A stretch of 60,000 nucleotides of DNA, taken from contig NC_079880.1 of assembly GCF_029227915.1 (NCBI RefSeq), forward strand, positions 20,524,501-20,584,500. The letters are read 5' to 3'. A program made the position numbers and the translations under genes. Position 1 is the stretch's first letter. The number at the start of each line of letters is the position of its first letter. A model generated the notes under the pieces. It searched no databases and was not told where the DNA came from. It worked only from the letters and a program-made list of their open reading frames with translations. Source of the DNA: Hydractinia symbiolongicarpus (lineage: Eukaryota; Cnidaria; Hydrozoa; Anthoathecata; Hydractiniidae). This document shows, piece by piece, positions 46,229-57,318 of this stretch.

Positions 46229-47125
46229 GTCGAGAAACTGATGTTTATGAGTAATACAAATATTTACGTTTTTTTCTTTTTATAAATCATGCAGATTTAC
46301 ATATTGTTTTTTCTTTACTTTTGTACACGGCTGACAGGTGTATGTGTATAACTTTTGTTCGGTACAGACAAAAATAGAAATAATTCGTTTGTGTGAATAT
46401 GAGGGGCTTCAAAATAGAATGTAGGAAAGGGCTATTGCGGACTGATCACTTTTGTATGGTTATGACGATTTAAACGTGCATGTTTTTAAAAATTGCATGA
46501 AATAATTTAATTTAGATAGCCTTCGTTGGCTGCCAGAATAGTATTGTTTTAGTGGGGGAATGCTTAAAAAATGCTGGGCGCTTAATCGGATCATTACGGT
46601 ATTCAATTGTTTAATTATTAAATTCATTTCATATTTCTGTATACATACATGATACAATATAAGGAAGAATCTGAATTTAATTTATTGTAACATCAGACAT
46701 GAGCGACAACGAAGAAGAAACCATTTTGTGCTTCTTAATCTTTTTCAGCAGTTTTATTCTTTCACATGAAAGAAAAGTTAAAAAAAAGAACTGTATGAGT
46801 TAAAGATTAGCTCCGTCACAGAAATTTCAGGGGAGCATATAACACAATTCTGAACAAATTTTTTGTCGCGTTTCTTTTCATTTCTAGTTACTCTCTTTTA
46901 CGTGCATTATTTAAAATGAATGAAATGCTGAGCGTAAGTTTGGAAAAAAATTGAGCAGCTCGCGATTTCCTTTGAAATAATATTGTTCTGATAAAAAATC
47001 AAACCAGTGTGATTTATTAGATCAATTTTTGAAAATTTACGTCATTTTAGTATTATAACTCCATTACTTTTTAATGATATATACACAACAATGTTCGATT
47101 TTAAAAATTGATTTGCAAAATTCTT
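46229..47125. other. Upstream of the GPCR, no gene seen
   Basis: AT-rich, with only short open frames lacking domain signal. It presumably includes the GPCR promoter; no specific element is identified. Confidence 0.4.
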
Positions 47126-47475
47126 CTGTTCATATGGAGGAGGCTGGCTCGGTTGACCGGGTTGGCTCGGCTGAGCGGGATCTCGCTGCTATTAAGAAAC
47201 ACATGGAAAAATAAAAATGTGTTCATATGATAACCGAGCCGGCCCGCATAGGCGAGATGAAATTAACAATAGATTTAAAAAAATTCTTATCAATTATTAA
47301 AAGTTCGAAATATATTCTTTTGTCTTCATTGTTTATGAATCTTTTGTGAAATGTAAACAACTTTTCCAGCCCGGCTGTCCGAGATGTAAAAAACGTCATT
47401 TAAACACGAGATGAAAATCACCCCGGCTAGTCGAGCCAGTCCGCCTAACAGAGCCAGCCGCCCCTATGTGAACAG
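47126..47475. mobile_element. MITE-like element with about 55-bp inverted ends
   Basis: 47126-47179 (CTGTTCATATGGAGG... GGCTGGCTCGG) pairs imperfectly with 47421-47475 (...GAGCCAGCCGCCCC, ATGTGAACAG). The interior repeats GAGCC/GGCTC motifs and is GC-rich compared with its surroundings. Confidence 0.7.
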
Positions 47476-48982
47476 CCCCTAAGCTTTCTTCTTCGAGTTA
47501 GTAAAATGAGTTTGTTAAATGACTCAGCGGAAACCCCGAGTTTAAATTGAACAATGTGACTAATCGCTTCGGAGGCCATCTTAATTTATCTGTGAGTTGT
47601 TTACCAAGCTTGGCCAAATCTAACTCTGGTAAAAACTTTGTAGAATACTAATGTTTGTTAGGGTGAATAAAACCACTCGCTGGAATATTTGGGATGAAAA
47701 GGGCTTTCCCGGATAATAATCACGCAGGCAGAGAACATTGGAATTAGCAAATCAAAAAGCGCGGTCAGATTTTGGCCGCAGAAAAATCGTTTGAGGCCTA
47801 GCGTAATTTTTCCCACCTTAACTACTCCGATTTCCCGGTGGTAAGAAAAATTACGCTTGGTCTCCTGGCTAGTCCATTTAGGCCTTACGCTTGTGATGAA
47901 AATTAGTGGGGTCGTGAAGTGTATTAGTTCAATACATTTTAGCTAAAAAAGTTAAATGATAACGTCACGGGGACCAAAAATAACGTCACATACTAAAATA
48001 GGCCATTTTCCCATTTTTGAATTTACTTTATTTTACACGTGTTACTAATGCTTCAACCTTGATTCTTGGTAGACATGTGGACTGTGTACCAAAGACTAAT
48101 GTCACATTAAAAATATGGGCTTTAGTGACGTCATTGTCATGGAAAATGACATTATATCTGCAAGAAAGTTTGCTTTTAATGATGCAGAAATGACGTTGTC
48201 CTGCTACATATTAATATTTCCTTCAAATCTGAGATACGGCTGTTATTTTAAAAACTAATCGTTAACCCGTAGAAATTTTTGGTTGCAAAAGTTTGGAATC
48301 AGCCGGCACTGCAATTGCTGCAATGCTTCCCAGGGTACTTTGCGTTTTTTATGAAAGTATTGTATTGCGGATACGTAATAGCAACAAAGCGGACAAAAGG
48401 ACGCGAGAAGCAGATAGCCCTAACAGCTGTTTAGGATCTACCTATATAAAAATAACAAATCTGTTAAAATCTTGTCGCCTGAATTACTGAAGTTTCTGGG
48501 GTATTAAAACAAGAGTAGGCTGAATTTATCTTAAATTCTACGCTATATCTTGACAAAAACGCAAGAATTTTACGTATAGAGTATTTGAAAGCAATAACAA
48601 TATAAAGGTCAGATAAGGGGACAATCTTCTGGGGAAAGGGAACTTACTGGAGGCAATTCTTCAGGGGAGATTCTCTGGAGGTTATCTTCCAAGGTAAAAT
48701 TTACTACGGAGGTTAATTCATCGGGGTTACGGGAAAAGGGCAATTCTCCAGGAAGTTGAAAACTCCCTTTACTTTACTTATAAGTAAACTATATTCATCT
48801 GCAAGACAACTTTCTGTATCCACAGGCTAATTTCAACTAACGTAAAAGATAGTAGGCAATTCAAAATACTGGGCATAATAAGCACTGTTTCGATTTCATT
48901 CTGTTTATTCTTCTCTCTTGTTTATTTACATCACCATTATCGATGCTCGCAATTTGTTCACGTGACTATGTATATTGTTTTA
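47476..48982. other. Intergenic, repeat-rich
   Basis: No gene seen. It contains a short inverted repeat near 47802-47856 (GCGTAATTTTTC / GAAAAATTACGC) and a degenerate tandem repeat at 48615-48760. Confidence 0.45.
48615..48760. repeat. Degenerate tandem repeat (GGAGGCAATTCTTCAGGGGA type)
   Basis: About six imperfect units of 20-25 bp combining GGGGA or GGAGG with AATTCTTC or AATCTTC. There is no open frame. Confidence 0.6.
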
Positions 48983-49330
48983 GGGGCTGGTTACACGTAC
49001 CCGAAGTGAAAGTTATACTGAAGTAAAATTTTACGGCGGCGTGAAATTTTTTTAAGTTACACGTGCCGAATTGGAGACCGAAGTAAGTTTTTACCCGAAG
49101 TGAATTTCACTTCGCCTATCATGCCGAAGTATACTAAAAAAGGTGAACTTCAGTATAAATGTTATACCGAAGTTAAAACAGCATTGGGGTTACACGTAAA
49201 TTTTTACTAATTTCACGCCGGCGTGAGATCTTACGTCGGTCTGAACGTGTAACCAGTTACAGGATTTTTATAAGAAACAGAAGTGAGTTTACTTCGGCAA
49301 AGTCTCACTTCGGGTACGTGTAACCACCCT
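48983..49330. mobile_element. MITE-like element with GGTTACACGTACCCGAAGTGA ends
   Basis: 48983-49009 pairs with 49305-49329 with one small difference. The interior contains several CGAAGT and ACTTCG palindromic blocks, which gives strong internal folding. Confidence 0.78.
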
Positions 49331-49609
49331 CTTACTGAAGAAACCCAGCCGCTGACATCAGAATGATGAGATTTTTATCGCATGTACCTTTCCGTATCTT
49401 CACACGCTAGGTCAAATTATAATTCAGCATTACATGCAGAAATAGCAATATATTTAAAAATATTTGAAATTATTAAAATTCTTCGACCAGTCATTTTCAA
49501 AGTAGGCATAATCTCTGGCTGGTGACCAAGAATTCAAATTTGGAATTTACATTCTTTGTAAACTTTAATGAAAGGGAAACTGATTCCAACGTAAACAAAT
49601 TAAACCACC

Positions 49610-49710
49610 CAACCTCGCCCCAGGACTTGTTAGACTTTCTATACTTGGACAGCCTGAGCAAGCGTCCGGGCGTCCAATATAAAGCCTAACAAGTCCTGGG
49701 GACGAGGTTG
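49610..49710. mobile_element. Short foldback element, about 40-bp arms
   Basis: 49610-49650 (CAACCTCGCCCCAGGACTTG...) pairs with 49672-49710 (...CAAGTCCTGGGGACGAGGTTG). The spacer is about 20 bp. Confidence 0.78.
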
Positions 49711-49900
49711 TTAACCACTTTAGTAAAGTAAAAGTTCTGGAGATGTTTTGTTTGTTGTGCGCAAAATGTATTCACATTATTTTCAAATATTACTTCCAGT
49801 AGCAGTGCCAGAAAATTTTGTCAACGTATTTATGTTTGTGAAAGTAAAAAATAAAGTTTGTAAATAGGATTTTGCAAAAATCCCAAAGGTAACGGGTTGA

Positions 49901-50046
49901 GCTTCGTCCCGGGATGAGTTCATCCCTGTGTCTACTGAAAGTCCTCACAACGTTTATACGTTTAAGGTGGGATGAAATTTCATCCCGGGATGAGATTAAG
50001 AAAAAAAGGTGTGTAAACACAATAATTCTTTTCATCCCGGGATGAG
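49901..50046. mobile_element. Miniature element with TCATCCCGGGATGA palindromes
   Basis: The palindrome CATCCCGGGATGAG or a close variant occurs at 49906, 49981 and 50033, with further GGGATGAA/TTCATCC copies between. It is probably one non-autonomous element. Confidence 0.6.
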
Positions 50047-51603
50047 AATGCTTAATGTACACTTTTTGACACTTTTTCAACATGATTTTAAATATGAGAG
50101 CCATAATAAATCAATTCGTTCTTTCTTTTTGTGATGACCGACGCAAGGAGGTAAAGAAAGCATTTGGAAAAAAAATGAAAAGGTTGGTTGTAACTTTTTC
50201 GTTAATTTATATATCAAAGTTTTTTATTTTATTTTAATAAAAAGAAATGTCATCCTGCATTTAATCGAGTTCAATTATTATTCGACCATTAATTATGCTT
50301 TTATACGAGATAGTGTTTTAAAAATGTAACAGAAGAGATGCTATAATTAAACTTGTCGATATAATTGTGATCAACAATGCTACACCTCTTTTCTCAGGCG
50401 CCATCATTCTACGTTTTTCGTTTAACCTTTCTACTCACAAATTAAGAAATATCACTTCGAATTATCATACGCAAAGTTAGCAAAATTAATGCTTTATCTC
50501 GTGATGAAATCAGCATATTTTCATATGTGTGCAAAATTATTGCGCATGTACAGTTGCACAATTATAAAATAAAAACTTTATGTTGAATTTCATTTTGGTC
50601 CCTGTAAAGGTTACCTAAGATTTTCAAATAGCTTTTTTATACAAGAATCGTACCTTTTGATATAAGTCTCACGAATCATTTAATAATAGCATACTAAAGT
50701 GAAAAAAGTTTTTGTCTATTAACTATGATAATACCCTTATCCTGTCCTTTTGTGCGCGAGAAATAAGCCGTGCTACGAAAACTCGAAATGCGATATATAA
50801 AAGACGGGCAAACTACCGTCTACCAACTAGTCTCTAATAATTTAATATGATAATCAAAACGTTTTTAACCCTATTCAGTCCGGGGGTTTTCGAACATAAT
50901 AACTTCTCATAGGCTTGTCCAAATTGAATCAAACTTCGCACACTTATACCACGTGACAAAAGGAACAAAATGGCAGCAAATTTTTTTTGCTTGCGTCAGC
51001 ACATTTTCCGTGACGTCATCAAAAGCTTGAAATTTTTAAATGGCACTATCTGCTGAGAATTCAATTACTTTAGTTCTAAAGTGAATTTTTACATTCTGTT
51101 TAAAGTTTTTGAAAGCTAAATAAAAGTTATTTAGCATATAGTCCGGTTTTTACATCGATCGTATGCAAAATTGCCAAATATCGCCCGCAAGTACATTTTT
51201 TCCCGATTTTCGGGTAAAATCCGAAAAAACTTGGGAAATCGGATTAATCAGGTGACCAAAATATGCAAAATGATTCTTCTTGATAAAACAAAGTTCTGGT
51301 GTAAGTTTCAAGTTTTAGCCATAATCTTAACAAGAGTTATTATATTTTCCCTATTTTAAGGACTTTTTAGCGATTCTTAGGGGTAGTTTCGAGTAATAGC
51401 CAATATCAAAGCCTCCGAAATATATGGGAGCTAAAAAATTTGCATTCGGGTGTCTAATAGATAAATATTGAAACTCAGTAAGTATTGTAGCCATGCAACA
51501 TAGCATAAAAGGGTTATAAAAAAAACCGTCAGGGGGGGCGGAATCCGCCTCGCCACTTGCTGTACCATTTTGCGTGACAGACAGTCGTATATAAGTATTA
51601 TAA
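50047..51603. other. Intergenic, includes the larger copy of a dispersed repeat
   Basis: No gene seen. From about 50865 to 51548 it shares its ends with the short copy near 8690-8888. Confidence 0.45.
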
Positions 51604-51755
51604 TATAGACTAGTCGTTAACCTGTGGAAGAACTTCGTTTTTTCCGTAACAAGACGCGGCTTTCGCGGACACACAGGCAGACGGAATACGGCTATTATTA
51701 AAGAAACTAGTTGGTAGCCCGTGAATAAATTGGTAGCCCGTGAATAAATCCATAA
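51604..51755 (+). repeat. Dispersed repeat copies at the LINE 5' flank
   Basis: ACTAGTCGTTAACC, GCGGACACACAGGCAGACGG and GGCTATTATTAAAGA match 57073-57205. A second copy starts at about 51715 (TAGCCCGTGAATAAA) and is cut by the LINE. Its other half seems to resume at about 55145. Confidence 0.6.
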
Positions 51756-52037
51756 ACCGATCAAATTGCTCAAAACATAGTAAAATTGGCTATTAAATTG
51801 AAATCTGGTGAAAATAATGTAATGATATCGGGCATAATTCAACGAAAAGACAGACTAAATGAAAAGGTGATGGCAGTCAACAAATCTCTCGCTCATCTTT
51901 GCGAACAAAGAAACATCGGCTTTATCAATAATGATAATATAAACCCCGACTTGCATTTAAATAGAAGTCGCCTTCACCTAAATATGAAAGGGACTTCAAT
52001 ATTGTCTCGGAACTTTCTACAGGTGATTGAGGATTGA
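51756..52037 (+). pseudogene. LINE ORF1 C-terminal fragment (SGNH/esterase-like)
   Basis: The open frame reads through LAIKLKSGENNVMISGI, DRLNEKVMAVNKSL, INPDLHLNRSRLHLNMKGTS and NFLQVIED before TGA. The HLN-x-x-G-x-x-x-L ending resembles the SGNH-hydrolase (esterase) domain of CR1/L2-group ORF1 proteins (family knowledge). No ORF1 start remains upstream, where TAA lies at 51753. Confidence 0.65.
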
Positions 52038-52136
52038 CACAAAAAACCTGTCGAAATTTACGACACAGATCCACCGAACACTGCCTCAGATACTTTTGAT
52101 TCAACATATGATATTTTCACTCTACGTCGCAGTAAC

Positions 52137-54989
52137 ATGTGTAACTTGATAGTCGGTCATTTGAACGTAAACTCGTTGCGAAACAAGTTCGAAGCAATTG
52201 ATTTAACTTTCAAGCACAATATTGATGTTCTGCTTCTAACTGAAACGAAAATAGATGAATCGTTCACTGATGCTCAATTTAAGTTAGATAATTACGCAAT
52301 TCTGAGGAAAGATAGAAATGGACATGGTGGCGGTATTTTACTCTATATAAATGAAAATATTCCCTTCAAAGTGTTGCGAAAATATACTTTACCGGATGAT
52401 ATCGAAGTTTTAGTTGTCGAAATAAATCTTCGAAAACGCAAATGGCTTTTAATCGGTGCATATAAACCACCGTTACAAAAAAATTACTACTTTTTAACTC
52501 AAATCGCAAATGTATTGATTTCACATCTCAACTATCACGAAAACATCATAATTATGGGTGATTTAAACATGGAAATAAGTGACACAGATTTCGATAACTT
52601 CATTTCAACATACGACCTCCATAGACTAATCAAATCACCAACCTGCTTTAAGTCAACTACTTCGCCTTCTTGCATTGATCACATATTAACAAATCAACCA
52701 AATTTCTTTAAAAATAGTGTAACAATCGAAACTGGCATATCAGATTGGCATTTATTTGTTGGAAGTGTGATGAGAATGAACGTGATTAAAGGCGACCCAA
52801 TTGTGAAACACTACAGAAATTACAACAAAATTGACTACTTTGATTTTGAAAGAACATTATCAATGAACTTTTTGAAATTACTTGAGAACAATTACGACTT
52901 TAACCAATTCAATTTATGCATCACGTCTACGCTAAACCATTTTGCACCATTGAAAAAGAAAATACTAAGATTCAATAACGCACCTTTTATCACCAAGGAG
53001 CTTCGCAAAGCTATTATGCACAGATCCAAACTTCGTCGCATATATAACAAATCACGATCAAAAGAAAATTGGTCCAACTTCACTAGACAGAGAAACTACT
53101 GTGTTTCCTTATTACGAAAAACCAGACGTTCGTATTTCAAGGGTTTACGTATGACAAGCATTACTGATAATAAAAAGTTCTGGAAGTCTGTCAAGCCATT
53201 GTTTTCAAACGTTAGTTATAACACCAACAAAATTATCTTAATCGAGAAAGAAAAGATAGTCACCGACGAACAAAAATTATGCAAAATCTTCAATGAATAT
53301 TACACCAACATCACGAAAAATTTACCAATCAAACCAAACGATGTTACCCATACAGCAACCATTCACGATGCAATCCACTCGTATACTAATCACATCAGTA
53401 TTTTGAAAATTCGTGAAAATGTGGGTTATGATGAAAAGTTCTATTTTTCGCTGGTTGAACAGCCTGATGTTCTCAAAGTCATCAAAGACATGGATGCAAA
53501 GAAATCTTCTGTTAGTGGTGATTTTCCAGTTTTTATGTTGAAAAAGTTTATTCATATCTTTGTTCCTATCCTCACTAATATTATAAATTTTTGTTTACAG
53601 TCTAATATTTTTCCTGATGATTTAAAACTTGCAGAGGTTATACCTGTTTTTAAGAAGGATGACTGTAATGATAAGGAGAACTATAGACCTGTTAGCTTGC
53701 TTCCCTGTTTATCAAAGGTTTTTGAAAGAATTATTCTTAATCAAATGCACACTTTTATGCATGACAAACTCAGCCCTCATCTATCAGGCTTCAGAAAGGG
53801 TTATAATACACAATATGCTCTCATTCGAATGATTGAACAATGGAAAAGCACACTTGATAATAAGGGTGTAGTTGGAGCAGTGCTAATGGACCTTTCAAAA
53901 GCTTTTGATACTATCAACCATGATTTGCTTATTGCAAAGCTGCATGCCTATGGTTTTTCTGAATCTTCTTTATTATTTATTCACTCATACTTGAAAAATC
54001 GTTTTCAGAGAACCAGAATAAATTCTTCTTTTAGCGAATGGCTTCCTCTTCAAGTTGGAGTTCCACAAGGATCAATCTTAGGACCTCCTTTCTTCAATTA
54101 TTCTATAAACGATTTATTCTGGTTCATTATTCAATCATCCCTTTGTAACTTTGCAGATGATAACACCTTATATGCTTGTGAAAATTCATTAGAAGATGTA
54201 AAACAAACACTGCTTACTAATTTGGTCATAGTTAATAATTGGTTTTATGAAAATTACTTAGCAATAAATTTGAAAAAGTATCAATATATTGTATTAGGTC
54301 ATCACGATGAAAGTTTGATATTTAACCATTTGAAAATTGCGTGTAAATCGTCTGTAGTGCTTCTTGGTGTTACGATTGACTCGAGACTAAACTTTCATTC
54401 GCATGTCAAAAACATCTGTAATAAGGCTAGTAGGAAACTCAACGTGCTTCAAAGGATATCTTCCTTTTTGACACCCAAGATGAAGCGTTTTCTCTTCAAT
54501 TCAATTATTTTGTCTCAGTTTTCTTACTGTCCCTTAGTATGGATGTTTTGTGGAAAAGTTGCGAATAATCGAATCAATCGTATTCATGAACGTTGTCTAA
54601 GAATCATACAGGACGATATAAATGGCAGTTACGATGAACTTTTATCTTTATGTAATGTTAAAAATATTCACATCATCAATTTACAGAATTTAATGAAAGA
54701 GGTTTACAAATTTTTAAATGGATTGTCACCTCTATATATGAACGAGATATTTTCTGTTAGGGAAAACAAGTACAACCTTCGTTGCTTTAATTTGATCAGG
54801 CGACCAACTTGTCGGACAACGTACTATGGCTTAAATACTTTATCAAATATTGCAGGGAAGCTATGGATATCTGTGCCTGACGCTACAAAGAATGCTCCTT
54901 CTCTCGAAGCCTTCCGTAGCTCAATAAAATTTTGGGAAGGTGATGTTTGCACCTGTAAAATATGCATGGATATACCATACATATTTTAA
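52137..54989 (+). CDS. LINE ORF2: APE endonuclease and reverse transcriptase
   Basis: 950 aa without stop or frameshift. The endonuclease domain occupies about residues 1-230: GHLNVNSLRNKF near 8, LLLTETKID near 34, GDLNMEI near 141 and SDWH near 202. The reverse transcriptase occupies about residues 470-760: VIPVFKKDD, NYRPVSLLP, LSGFRKGYNTQYAL, MDLSKAFDTINHDLL, GVPQGSILGP and the catalytic FADD near 671. The C-terminal RIHERCLRIIQDD is typical of CR1/L2-like elements of the Jockey superfamily. It starts 100 nt after ORF1. The intact frame suggests a young copy, although lack of a full ORF1 makes it non-autonomous. Confidence 0.93.
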   Translation: MCNLIVGHLNVNSLRNKFEAIDLTFKHNIDVLLLTETKIDESFTDAQFKLDNYAILRKDRNGHGGGILLYINENIPFKVLRKYTLPDDIEVLVVEINLRKRKWLLIGAYKPPLQKNYYFLTQIANVLISHLNYHENIIIMGDLNMEISDTDFDNFISTYDLHRLIKSPTCFKSTTSPSCIDHILTNQPNFFKNSVTIETGISDWHLFVGSVMRMNVIKGDPIVKHYRNYNKIDYFDFERTLSMNFLKLLENNYDFNQFNLCITSTLNHFAPLKKKILRFNNAPFITKELRKAIMHRSKLRRIYNKSRSKENWSNFTRQRNYCVSLLRKTRRSYFKGLRMTSITDNKKFWKSVKPLFSNVSYNTNKIILIEKEKIVTDEQKLCKIFNEYYTNITKNLPIKPNDVTHTATIHDAIHSYTNHISILKIRENVGYDEKFYFSLVEQPDVLKVIKDMDAKKSSVSGDFPVFMLKKFIHIFVPILTNIINFCLQSNIFPDDLKLAEVIPVFKKDDCNDKENYRPVSLLPCLSKVFERIILNQMHTFMHDKLSPHLSGFRKGYNTQYALIRMIEQWKSTLDNKGVVGAVLMDLSKAFDTINHDLLIAKLHAYGFSESSLLFIHSYLKNRFQRTRINSSFSEWLPLQVGVPQGSILGPPFFNYSINDLFWFIIQSSLCNFADDNTLYACENSLEDVKQTLLTNLVIVNNWFYENYLAINLKKYQYIVLGHHDESLIFNHLKIACKSSVVLLGVTIDSRLNFHSHVKNICNKASRKLNVLQRISSFLTPKMKRFLFNSIILSQFSYCPLVWMFCGKVANNRINRIHERCLRIIQDDINGSYDELLSLCNVKNIHIINLQNLMKEVYKFLNGLSPLYMNEIFSVRENKYNLRCFNLIRRPTCRTTYYGLNTLSNIAGKLWISVPDATKNAPSLEAFRSSIKFWEGDVCTCKICMDIPYIF

Positions 54990-55145
54990 CTTTACTTATT
55001 TATTTATTTATTTTTCTTATTTTTTATCGCTGTTTGCCTTGTTTTACGCTTTGTTGTCGATTTAAATTAGTTATTTAAATACTATTGTATCTATCGACGT
55101 TAAATAAAGAGAAAATCAAAAAAAAAAAAAATCAAAAAAAAAACT

Positions 55146-57072
55146 CGTCCGTCCTTTATTTATCGCGCTCCGTGTTTCCGTAACATGACTTATTTCTCGC
55201 TCACAAAAAGACAGAGGAATATGGCTATTATTAAAGAGACTAGCCGGGAAACTCGGCCATCGAAACGCCAGAATAATCCACAAGTTAAGGTGTCAACCGG
55301 CGTTGAACACTCTGAAGCGGAGAGCCTAATAAGAGCCGTAAACTGCGCCACACGATCAGGTGGAGCGCTGTAGTACAGGTGTTAGTATGTTGTAATTCAA
55401 GTAAAGCGCGCTCACCATTATAGTGTTACGACTGTAACATATTTTTCAAAAAATAACTTTTCCGCAACGATAGCCGAAATAATCTTAAACGTAGTTTAAC
55501 GAAAGTAATGTTACGCTGCTTTCTCATAACATTTATATATTTCTTCTACGGCCCCTTTAGTGTTAAAAAGAGACTCCGCTTGTAAATAGCGTTTAACAAG
55601 CTAAATTTGATATCTTCTTACACTTTTTGTTCAGTTAAAAACATAATAAGATCAATTTCAGCAAAAAAAATATGCACATTCATCTACAGACAAAAGTTAT
55701 TTTAGAAAATGTAGATGGTTAAAGATGAAATAAAATTTACGAAATAGATTCCAAATTCATGTTTAGAACAAACAAAAAATATTTACTTACAAAATCTTTT
55801 TAACATTTATTGCTCTCTTCTTTCTGTCATAAAACTTGTTTCTGTCAATTTCTTTAAAAAAGCGCGAATAATTAAAAACTTTTTGACGAAATAGACAACG
55901 CAATGTTAATTAACCGTAACTTTGACCGTGCACATATTCGTAACAAAGAAACTGCATCGAGGGAAAAATGAAAGCTTTGTATACTTTTTAAATTAAACAA
56001 AAGCTTTTGTAAAACCAGGTGCAAAATCACAAGCGTAGTATATTTTCTAAAAAATTACTTTCCCACAACTTTAGTTAATATAAAAACACAGTTTACAGTC
56101 CGTGGTTACCACCGGAATAGGAAATATTTTTCAGACAATATTCTCGGTGAAAGTTTAAAAATGAATGTTACTCCGGACTAAGCGCTTAGTACAGCTAAAC
56201 AGTGCCGCACATTCATATAGGTGTAATATCCTTTTCCAAAAAACAACTCTGTCTCAACTTTGGATAAGGGTAAACACTGAAAACAGCCACTTGTTATCAT
56301 TGGGCTGATCTCTTAGTACAGATATACCATATCGTACATCCGTATAGGTGTAATACCCTTTCCCAAGAAACTATACCCTATCTACGGTTTTAATAAATAC
56401 ACTCGAAGCAATTTTATTTTGTGAAGTTTTTGTAAAACTGCAAAATTGTTTTTTGGGGGGCAAAAGTTCCCGTGATAGTTCAAAAATTAATCGTAACACT
56501 GGGCTGAGTACTTAATACAGGTAAACCATGTTGCACATCCGCTTAGGCGTAATAACTTGTCCAAAAAAACTTTATCACAATATTGGATTAAATAAAAACA
56601 CAGAAAACAGGCTGTTGTTAACATCGAACTGACAGCTTAGTACAGGTAACCGGCATCACACGTAGTAATCCCTCTTTCAAAAAAAACTTTATCGCAATTT
56701 CCGTTACAGCCTGTCATTACACCACCCTCCACCTGAAACAATCACTCAGCAATTATATTTTGCAGTATAAGTTTGCAAAATTAATTGTCAATTTAAATAA
56801 AAACACATCCAAAAGCCTGTGTTATATTAAAGTGCAAAAGGTAACACTACATTATATAGGATAAGAAAGGTTTTTTGAAAATTTTGTAGCAGCCACTGTA
56901 TTTGGTTACTTTCACTTTTAAGCTAGATGTAGCTAGCTAGCTAGTTCACAATAGTCACAACTCCATGAGAGCAGAAATCAGATAGGCGAAGATAAGACAA
57001 GAATTAGTAATGCTGGCTAGGATAAAAAGCTCTTGTATAAAACTGAAGAAAAACCTCAAAGGAATAGTAATA
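55146..57072. other. Intergenic, diverged tandem repeats
   Basis: It begins with the second half of the repeat interrupted by the LINE (about 55146-55250), then a diverged tandem array at 55370-56860. No gene is seen. Confidence 0.5.
55370..56860. repeat. Diverged tandem array (CTTAGTACAGGTAAACCAT type)
   Basis: The landmark GCTTAGTACAG or CTTAATACAGG followed by CACATCCG, TAGGTGTAATA, then CCAAAAAAACTTTATC recurs at about 56185, 56312, 56509 and 56637, with a weaker copy at 55371. Spacing is about 127 or 197 bp. Units often end in AAATAAAAACACAG. Confidence 0.65.
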
Positions 57073-57318
57073 AACTAGTCGTTAACCCGTGGAAAAATCC
57101 ACGGGGTCGGGCGTCGTTTGTATATCGCATTTCGTGTTTCCTTAACAGTACGCGCCTTTCGCGGACACACAGACAGACGACGGCTATTATTATAGAGACA
57201 TAAAAAGAGGAAAAATCCACGGGGTCCCCCGTCCTTTATACATTGTATTTTATGTGCTGTAACAGGACGTGCCTTTCGCGGACACACAGACAGACGACTG
57301 CTATTATTAAAGAGATAA
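57073..57318 (+). repeat. Two tandem copies of the CCGTGGAAAAATCCACGGG dispersed repeat
   Basis: 57073-57205 and 57213-57318 both run from GGAAAAATCCACGGGGTC to GCGGACACACAGACAGACGA and GCTATTATTA. The open frame on the opposite strand is a by-product of the repeat. Confidence 0.75.

Larger units (their letters stand above)
51756..55145 (+). mobile_element. CR1/L2-like non-LTR retrotransposon, 5'-truncated
   Basis: It contains the end of ORF1, a complete ORF2, a short 3' UTR with AATAAA near 55104 and an A-rich tail with ATC interruptions at 55118-55143. The missing ORF1 N terminus indicates 5' truncation on insertion. It sits inside an older dispersed repeat. Confidence 0.85.

Noticed and set aside
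51351-51842. Minus-strand open frame of 163 codons
   Set aside because: It crosses several dispersed repeats and overlaps the start of the LINE on the opposite strand; no recognisable domain.
52892-53832. Other-frame open stretches inside the LINE ORF2
   Set aside because: They are shadows of the 950-aa reverse-transcriptase frame.
57075-57287. Minus-strand open frame with repeated CPRKAR
   Set aside because: It comes from two tandem copies of a non-coding dispersed repeat.
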